NCBI GenBank assembly: GCA_027490345.1
Contig: JAIXYF010000373.1
Coordinates: 1 to 22,367 of the forward strand
Direction: 5' to 3'
DNA: 22,367 nt
Source: Novosphingobium sp.
GTDB lineage: Bacteria; Pseudomonadota; Alphaproteobacteria; Sphingomonadales; Sphingomonadaceae
Position 1 is the first letter of the stretch. Every line of letters begins with the position of its first letter. The translations under genes were made by a program, and so were the position numbers. Below are positions 16,255-22,367 of this stretch, one piece after another. A model generated the notes under the pieces. It was not told the DNA's origin, searched no databases, and saw only the letters and a program-made list of their open reading frames with translations.

Positions 16255-19200
16255 ATGGTCAAGATCGTTCGCGCCAAATCGGGTTCCACCACCGGATCGA
16301 AAGGGAGCAAGGGCTCCGCCCGGCTCGCGGGCGAACGCGAAGCCGCGTCTTCACCTGAAGCCGCGCCCGCCAAGGCAGGTGCGGGCGGTGAAGACGCCGC
16401 AGTCCCTGGCCAAGCAGTTACTATTCAGAAGGCGGCGCAAGGCGCGGCCAAGGTCGTTCAGTTGGACGGCGACGACAAGGCCAAGCTGGGTGTCAAATTC
16501 GCGCCGTTCAAGGTGGAAATCGCCGACGTCGATGTCGTGCTGGTGTTCACCGATGGCTCGCGCATCATCATACCCGGCATGGCGCTGGCCGCGTTTTCCG
16601 GGCGCAAGCCGGTCATCCAGTTCACCGACAAGGAATTCACCTCCGATCAGGCGGTGGGCATGGTGGGCGAGATCAGCCAGCAGACCCCCGCGCTGGAGCT
16701 GCACCTTTCCAGCGCCGATTCGGCCAAGCCCGCCGACGAAGCCGCCAAGGAGACAAAGGCGCCCGCCGCCGTGCAGCCCGAGGATTCGGCGCAGGCCCAG
16801 GCCGAAGCCGCCGCCAAGCAGGAAAAGCAGCACAAGTCGGACGAGACCGGCAAGGCACTGACCGAGAAGATCAGCGATTCGCAGCCGCAAAGCCCCTCCA
16901 CCCCCGGCGTCCAGTCTCCGCGCGCAGCCGATCCCGCCCCCGATGATGCGCTTGGCCCGGCCGGCATCGGCAAGCTGGTGCCCGAGCTCACGTTCACGCT
17001 GACCAACACCGAAGGCGTGACGCGCAGCACCGAAAATGGCGAGACCGTGATCACCGGCAACACCGGCGGCCCGGATTCATCGAAGAACACCGGCTTCCGC
17101 GCGCAATCCGCACCCGAAAGCATCGAAGGCACATCGGGCAATGACGTGATCTTTGCCGATGATCCGGCCAAGGCGCCGCAGGGCACCAGCTTCCGCGTGC
17201 TTAATGTCGTGGCGGAAGTCCCGGCCAAGGGGCTCGATCTGCTCGAAGTGCTGATCCCCTCGCTCCCGCCGGGCTACGGCATCGTCAACGGCACGCTGAC
17301 CGACAAGGGCTGGCTGGTCAAAATCGATCAGGGCAAGATCGAGAAGCTGACAACGACCACCGATGAGACCGGCCAGACAGTACCCGTGCCCGCAAGCCAG
17401 TCGCACTTCTCGTTCGAGCTGGAGCTGACCTACACGCTGCCCCCCACGGGCACCGAGCCATCGTCAAGCGGGTTCAAGGACGAGTTCTTCTTCCCCGTGC
17501 TGCTGGGCCTTTCGTCGGATGGCGAAACCTCGACCTTCGCGGTCTCGGTCTCCACTCATTTCGGCATCAAGGACGTGACCGACGAAGCCGGGATGACGGT
17601 GACGGATCCCGTGACGGGCGAGCCGATCTACGTGCTGTTTGCCAATCCGCCCGGCACCACGATCGCGGCAGGCGCAGGCGACGATCATATCCACGCAGGC
17701 GCAGGTGCCGACAGCATCGACGGCGGCAGCGGCACCGATTTCGTCGATTATGGCCTTTCGGGCGAGGCAGTGGAAGCCAATCTCGGCTCTGGCAAGGGCA
17801 AGGGCGGCGCGGCGGAAGCGGACAGCTACACCAATGTCGAAGGGCTGATCGGTTCGGACTTTGCCGACCGCCTGACGGGCGACGCCAAAGACAATACGCT
17901 GATCAGCGGCAAGGGCGCGGACGTGCTTGATGGCGGCGCGGGCAGCGATACGGCGGACTATTCAGACGCACTGGATGGCGCGCCGGATGGCACTGACGGC
18001 GTCGAAGTGTTCCTCGACGGCGCACCATCGCGCGGGGGAGACGCCGAAGGCGATACGCTGGCCAATATCGAGCATGTAATCGCGACAGACCGCAACGACA
18101 CGGTACACGGCGGCGCGGCAGGCGAATGGATCGAGGCCGGCGCGGGCGACGACCGGATGACCTCGAGCGCCGGAGCAGACCGCTTCGAGGGCGGCGCAGG
18201 CTACGACACGCTCGATTACAGCGGCTCTGCCAGCGGCATCGATGCGCGGCTGGACGGGACGGCGGGCCAGCGCGGCGATGCGGCGGGCGATACCGCCAGC
18301 GGGATCGAAGCGCTGATCGGATCGGCGCACGATGACCGGCTGACCGGCGACGGCGCCGACAACGACCTGACCGGAGGCGCAGGCGCCGATCACATCGACG
18401 GCGCGGGCGGCACCGATACGGTCGATTTCAGCACGAGCGAGACCGGCGTCGAGGTCTATCTCGACGGGCGCACCAGCCGCGGCGGCGAGGCCGAAGGCGA
18501 TACTTACGCCAATATCGAAGTGCTGAACGGCAGCGCGTTCGGCGACAGGCTGACAGGCGGGCGCGGCGCGGAAGCGCTGTCTGGCGGCGCGGGCGATGAT
18601 GTGCTGGAAGGCGGCTTCGGTGCGGATGCTCTGGATGGCGGCGCGGGCTTCGATATCGCCAGCTATGCCGGATCGAGCGGCGCGGTGCAGGTCGCGCTCG
18701 ATGGCTCGCTGCGCGATGGCGGCGATGCCGTGGGTGACGTGTTCACCAGCATCGAAGGCCTCGAAGGATCGCGCTTTGGCGATACGCTGATCGGCTCTGC
18801 CGGCGGCGATGGCTTGCGCGGGCTGGCCGGAGACGACCTTCTGGTCGGGCTTGGCGGCGCAGACGCCATCGATGGCGGCGGCGGCTTCGATACGGCAGAC
18901 TATAACGCCTCGCGCTTTGGCGTGACGGTGCGCCTTGATGGCACGCTTTCTGAAGGCGGCGATGCCGATGGCGACAGGCTGAGCGGCATCGAACGGGTGA
19001 TCGGCAGCGCGCAGAGCGATACGCTGCTGGGCAGCGGCGCTGACGAGACGCTGGCAGGCGGCGACGGCGATGACCGGCTGGCGGGCGGCGCGGGCGCTGA
19101 TACGCTGATCGGCGGGAGCGGGAGCGATACGGCAGACTATGCCGGATCGGCAGCGGGCATCACTATCGCGCTCGACGGGACGGCGGGCCGAGGCGGCGAC

Positions 19201-22200
19201 GGCGCGGGCGATGTGCTGCGCGGGATCGAGACGCTGAGCGGTTCGGCCTTTGCCGACCGGCTGGGCGGCGATGCGGAGGCCAACGTGCTGGCAGGCAATG
19301 GCGGCGACGACACGCTGACCGGCGATCTCGGCGCAGACATGCTATCGGGCGGCGAAGGCCTTGATACCGCAGACTATTCTGCAGCAGGCGGCGCGGTGAC
19401 GGTGCGGCTCGACGGCAACAGCTCTGCTGGCGACATCGCGCAAGGCGACCGCCTTTCCGGCATTGAGCGCGTGATCGGCGGTGCCTATGCCGATACGCTG
19501 ATGGGCGACAGCGGCGCCAACACGCTGGAAGGCAGCGCCGGGGACGATACCTTGCGCGGCGGGCTGGGCGCGGATGTGCTGATCGGCGGCAGCGGCGCGG
19601 ATACCGCTGACTACAGCGATTCGGCTGGCGGCATAACGGTCGATCTGGATGCAAGCAGCGGAAGCGGCGGCAGCGCGGCAGGCGACACGCTCACCGGAAT
19701 CGAGAACGTAACCGGCTCCGATCAGGCCGACCGCTTGACCGGCGATGCCGGAGCGAACCGTCTGGCGGGCGGCGCGGGAGACGACCTGCTGGCAGGCGGC
19801 GGCGGCGCAGACCTTCTGCAGGGCGGCGAAGGCTTCGACACGGCGGACTATGCTGTTTCGGCAGCCGCCGTGGCCGTGGCGCTCGACGGATCTGCGGGCA
19901 GCGGCGGCGATGCTGCGGGCGACCAGCTTGAGGGGATCGAGGCGCTGACGGGCTCGGCCTTCGCCGATGCGCTTTCTGGCAATGATGGCGCCAACACGCT
20001 GGATGGCAGCGCGGGTGACGACACGCTGGCGGGCCTTGGCGGCGCAGACCGGCTGATAGGCGGCGAGGGGTTTGATACGGCGGACTACAGCCGCAGCGCA
20101 ACCGGCGTGGTGGTCGGCACCGATGGCGCCGTGGGCCTCGGCGGCGATGCGCAGGGCGATACGCTGAGCGGGATCGAGCGCGTGCTCGGCTCCAGCTTCG
20201 ACGACCGCATCACGGGCGGCGCAAGCGTGGATACGCTGGACGGCGGCGCAGGCAACGACCTGCTGGATGGCGGCGCGGGCGCAGACATACTGACCGGCGG
20301 TCTCGGCACCGACATCGCCGATTATGCCCGGTCCGAAGCAGGCGTGAACGCCGGGCTGGATGGCGGCATGAACAGCGGCGGCCACGCCGAGGGCGACCGC
20401 CTTGCCGGGCTCGAGGGCCTGTCCGGTTCGGCCTTTGCCGATACCCTGCGCGGCTTCGCCGATGCCGATACCCTGCGCGGGCAGGGCGGCAACGACATGC
20501 TGCTGGGCAGCGCCGGGGCCGATGTGATCGATGGCGGCGCGGGTTCTGACACCGCAGACTATAGCGCCTCGCGCGCCGGGGTTCGCGTTGATCTTGCGCT
20601 CGGCAGCGCCAGCGGCGGCGATGCCGAAGGCGATACGCTGATCGGGATCGAAGGCGTGGTGGGCACGGATTTCGCCGATACGCTCGATGGCAGCGCGGGC
20701 AACGATACGCTGCTGGGCGGCGCGGGCAACGATGTGATCGAAGGGCGCGGCGGGGCCGATAGCCTCGATGGCGGCGATGGCACGGATATCGCCAGCTACG
20801 AGGGCAGCCGCAGCGGAATTGCGCTGGTGCTGGATGGGTCAGCCGGTGAAGGCGGCGACGCGCAGGGCGATTCGGTGCGCAACTTCGAACATATCCTCGG
20901 TTCGGACTACAACGACCGCATCACCGGCGTCGGCGCGGCCGAAACGCTGGAAGGCGGCGCGGGCGACGACCGCCTTGCAGGCGCGGGCGGAGCCGACCGC
21001 CTCAGCGGAGATGCCGGGGATGACCTGCTCGATGGCGGTGCGGGCGCAGACCGGCTCGACGGCGGTCTGGGCTTCGACACTGCCGATTATGAGGCGTCTG
21101 CCGCCGGGATCACCGTGGATCTTGGCGCCGAAACGGGCACGGGCGGCGATGCCGAAGGCGATGCGCTGAGTGGCATCGAAGGCGTGCTGGGCTCTGCCTT
21201 CAGCGATCAGCTGACCGGCAGCGCGGCCGCCGAACGCCTGAGCGGCGGCGACGGCGATGACGCGCTCACCGGTGCAGCGGGCGACGACACGCTGCTGGGC
21301 GGCGCGGGCGACGATGTGATCGAGGGCGGCAGCGGCGCCGATACCATCGATGGCGGTGCCGGGCATGACCGGGCCGATTACAGCCTCTCCGGCTCGGGCG
21401 TCAGCGTCTATCTTGACGGCACGACCGGCTTTGGCGGCCTCGCCACTGGCGATGTGCTGGCCGGCATCGAGGAAGTGACCGGCAGCGGCAGCGACGATAC
21501 GCTGGTTGGCGCGGGCGCGGATGAAACCCTGCGCGGCGGCGGCGGCAATGACGTGCTGGCGGGGCGCGGCGGGGCCGACGTGCTAGATGGCGGCGCGGGC
21601 GTGGACACCGCTGATTACAGCGCTTCGGCACTGGGCGTGGCAGTGGATCTGGCCGCCGGAACCGGCAGCAGCGGGGATGCAGCAGGCGATACGCTGAGCG
21701 GCATCGAGCGCCTGATCGGCTCGTCCGGCGCGGACACGCTAGCGGGCGCTGCGGGCGAGGAAACCATCCTCGGCGGCGCGGGGGATGATACTCTGGCCGG
21801 GCGCGAGGGCGCGGACACCCTGCTGGGCGGGGCCGGAAACGACAGCCTTGATGGCGGCGCCGGGGCCGATACGCTGGAAGGCGGCGCAGGCTTCGACACG
21901 GTGGATTATTCCGCCTCAGCAGAAGGCATCGTGGCCGGGCTGGGCGGCAGCATCGGCGTTGGCGGCGATGCGGCGGGCGATACGCTCACCGGGATCGAAC
22001 GCCTCGTTGGCTCGGGCTTCGACGATCGCCTGCTTGGCAGCCTCAACGACGATACGCTGGAAGGCGGCGCAGGCAACGATGCGCTGATCGGCGGCGAAGG
22101 CAGCGATCTGCTGCGCGGCGGCGCAGGCGATGATGCGCTGGACGGCGGCGCGGGGGCAGACCGCATCGAAGGCGGCGACGGGCTCGACACGGTCGACTAC

Positions 22201-22367
22201 GGCACCTCGGCGCAGGCCGTCTCCGTGCGGCTCGACGGGACAGTGAGCACCGGCGGCGATGCCGAAGGTGACCAGCTGATCGGGATCGAGAACCTGACCG
22301 GTTCGGCCTATGATGACACGCTGACCGGCGCGGATGCGGCCGAAACCATCGCCGGCGGCGCGGGCGA
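16255..22367 (+). CDS. Giant RTX-repeat surface protein/adhesin, the likely type I secretion cargo (3' end outside window)
   Basis: The frame is open for 2037 codons to the window edge, with no stop. ATG at 16255 is the first possible start after an in-frame TAA at 16210. GAGG lies four bases upstream. Residues 1-70 are basic to Ala/Gly-rich, with no Sec signal, as expected for type I cargo. Residues about 78-150 form a compact hydrophobic, beta-rich domain (VDVVLVFTDGSRIIIPGMAL). Residues 155-230 are charged, Ala/Lys/Glu/Gln-rich and probably helical. Residues 240-460 are another beta-rich region with one isolated RTX-like motif (EGTSGNDVIF). From about 463 the protein is RTX repeats (GGxGxDxLx calcium beta-roll) alternating with a fixed spacer. 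The T1SS signal would be at the unseen C-terminus. Function as an adhesin or biofilm protein is inferred from the locus. A secreted RTX toxin or S-layer protein is less likely. Confidence 0.9.
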   Translation, partial: MVKIVRAKSGSTTGSKGSKGSARLAGEREAASSPEAAPAKAGAGGEDAAVPGQAVTIQKAAQGAAKVVQLDGDDKAKLGVKFAPFKVEIADVDVVLVFTDGSRIIIPGMALAAFSGRKPVIQFTDKEFTSDQAVGMVGEISQQTPALELHLSSADSAKPADEAAKETKAPAAVQPEDSAQAQAEAAAKQEKQHKSDETGKALTEKISDSQPQSPSTPGVQSPRAADPAPDDALGPAGIGKLVPELTFTLTNTEGVTRSTENGETVITGNTGGPDSSKNTGFRAQSAPESIEGTSGNDVIFADDPAKAPQGTSFRVLNVVAEVPAKGLDLLEVLIPSLPPGYGIVNGTLTDKGWLVKIDQGKIEKLTTTTDETGQTVPVPASQSHFSFELELTYTLPPTGTEPSSSGFKDEFFFPVLLGLSSDGETSTFAVSVSTHFGIKDVTDEAGMTVTDPVTGEPIYVLFANPPGTTIAAGAGDDHIHAGAGADSIDGGSGTDFVDYGLSGEAVEANLGSGKGKGGAAEADSYTNVEGLIGSDFADRLTGDAKDNTLISGKGADVLDGGAGSDTADYSDALDGAPDGTDGVEVFLDGAPSRGGDAEGDTLANIEHVIATDRNDTVHGGAAGEWIEAGAGDDRMTSSAGADRFEGGAGYDTLDYSGSASGIDARLDGTAGQRGDAAGDTASGIEALIGSAHDDRLTGDGADNDLTGGAGADHIDGAGGTDTVDFSTSETGVEVYLDGRTSRGGEAEGDTYANIEVLNGSAFGDRLTGGRGAEALSGGAGDDVLEGGFGADALDGGAGFDIASYAGSSGAVQVALDGSLRDGGDAVGDVFTSIEGLEGSRFGDTLIGSAGGDGLRGLAGDDLLVGLGGADAIDGGGGFDTADYNASRFGVTVRLDGTLSEGGDADGDRLSGIERVIGSAQSDTLLGSGADETLAGGDGDDRLAGGAGADTLIGGSGSDTADYAGSAAGITIALDGTAGRGGDGAGDVLRGIETLSGSAFADRLGGDAEANVLAGNGGDDTLTGDLGADMLSGGEGLDTADYSAAGGAVTVRLDGNSSAGDIAQGDRLSGIERVIGGAYADTLMGDSGANTLEGSAGDDTLRGGLGADVLIGGSGADTADYSDSAGGITVDLDASSGSGGSAAGDTLTGIENVTGSDQADRLTGDAGANRLAGGAGDDLLAGGGGADLLQGGEGFDTADYAVSAAAVAVALDGSAGSGGDAAGDQLEGIEALTGSAFADALSGNDGANTLDGSAGDDTLAGLGGADRLIGGEGFDTADYSRSATGVVVGTDGAVGLGGDAQGDTLSGIERVLGSSFDDRITGGASVDTLDGGAGNDLLDGGAGADILTGGLGTDIADYARSEAGVNAGLDGGMNSGGHAEGDRLAGLEGLSGSAFADTLRGFADADTLRGQGGNDMLLGSAGADVIDGGAGSDTADYSASRAGVRVDLALGSASGGDAEGDTLIGIEGVVGTDFADTLDGSAGNDTLLGGAGNDVIEGRGGADSLDGGDGTDIASYEGSRSGIALVLDGSAGEGGDAQGDSVRNFEHILGSDYNDRITGVGAAETLEGGAGDDRLAGAGGADRLSGDAGDDLLDGGAGADRLDGGLGFDTADYEASAAGITVDLGAETGTGGDAEGDALSGIEGVLGSAFSDQLTGSAAAERLSGGDGDDALTGAAGDDTLLGGAGDDVIEGGSGADTIDGGAGHDRADYSLSGSGVSVYLDGTTGFGGLATGDVLAGIEEVTGSGSDDTLVGAGADETLRGGGGNDVLAGRGGADVLDGGAGVDTADYSASALGVAVDLAAGTGSSGDAAGDTLSGIERLIGSSGADTLAGAAGEETILGGAGDDTLAGREGADTLLGGAGNDSLDGGAGADTLEGGAGFDTVDYSASAEGIVAGLGGSIGVGGDAAGDTLTGIERLVGSGFDDRLLGSLNDDTLEGGAGNDALIGGEGSDLLRGGAGDDALDGGAGADRIEGGDGLDTVDYGTSAQAVSVRLDGTVSTGGDAEGDQLIGIENLTGSAYDDTLTGADAAETIAGGAG
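17641..22367 (+). repeat. RTX super-repeat array: 18 complete units, mostly exactly 237 bp (79 codons)
   Basis: Each unit has a DY/DF/SY landmark, a spacer of 43 residues (pattern DYS..AxGVxVxLDG...GGDAxGDxLxGIExLxGSxFAD) and a run of RTX nonapeptides. Landmark codons start at 17746, 17956, 18214, 18424, 18661, 18898, 19135, 19372, 19609, 19846, 20083, 20320, 20557, 20794, 21085, 21376, 21613, 21904 and 22195. The intervals are 210, 258, 210, ten of 237, then 291, 291, 237, 291 and 291. These correspond to 3, 4, 3, 4 (ten times), 6, 6, 4, 6 and 6 nonapeptides. The 258-bp unit is a 4-nonapeptide unit with seven extra residues in its spacer. The array continues past the window end. Confidence 0.92.

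Noticed and set aside
17656..17673. TIAAG as a LapG cleavage site in the giant protein
   Set aside because: It lies at the start of the RTX array around residue 470, not in an N-terminal retention module near residue 100, and the AAGAGDD context is simply the first RTX motif.
17962..22190. Series of long minus-strand open frames rich in Ser/Pro or Ala/Arg opposite the RTX array
   Set aside because: They recur with the same 237/291-bp period as the coding repeat and have low-complexity composition, so they are mirror frames of the GC-rich RTX codons.

Overview
The window is GC-rich, densely packed DNA from a Gram-negative bacterium. It carries a TonB-dependent receptor, a HlyD/TolC/ABC type I secretion system and typical signal peptides. 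The receptor's Ala-rich leader and the strong GC bias at third positions suggest an alphaproteobacterium, most likely a sphingomonad (Novosphingobium, Sphingobium or Erythrobacter type). This placement is inference from style, not from a marker gene.

The left third (1-7059) is ordinary metabolism and envelope genes, mostly on the minus strand. In order they are: a truncated EamA-type exporter whose start overlaps the end of a low-specificity L-threonine aldolase; a small GNAT-like protein on the plus strand; a second GNAT acetyltransferase reading towards it; a secreted gamma-glutamyltransferase; and a TonB-dependent receptor followed by a clear rho-independent terminator.

The right two thirds (7060-22367) form one functional unit, a type I secretion locus for a giant surface protein. 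A HlyD-type adaptor is divergent from a plus-strand run: ABC ATPase/permease with a cysteine-less C39-like N-terminus, MotB-like protein, MotA-like protein, PilZ protein, TolC-type outer membrane channel with a very long Ala/Pro-rich N-terminal extension, and an RTX protein of more than 2037 residues still open at the window edge. The MotB-MotA-PilZ trio is translationally coupled (ATGA, then TAATG). The gene set parallels Salmonella SPI-4, where a MotAB-like SiiA/SiiB proton channel works with the SiiC/D/F secretion machine and the giant adhesin SiiE. Here a putative c-di-GMP receptor is added to the trio.

The proposed model is that the ABC/HlyD/TolC machine exports the giant protein, the MotA/MotB-like pair supplies proton-motive force to control secretion or retention, and PilZ couples this to c-di-GMP. 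The visible RTX region is built from units of 79 codons, most with exactly four nonapeptides. Length changes come mainly in whole nonapeptides, and those in the 3' part are exactly one beta-roll turn (54 bp). No RNA genes, insertion sequences, CRISPR arrays or tRNAs were seen, and no gene-free stretch exceeds 300 bases.
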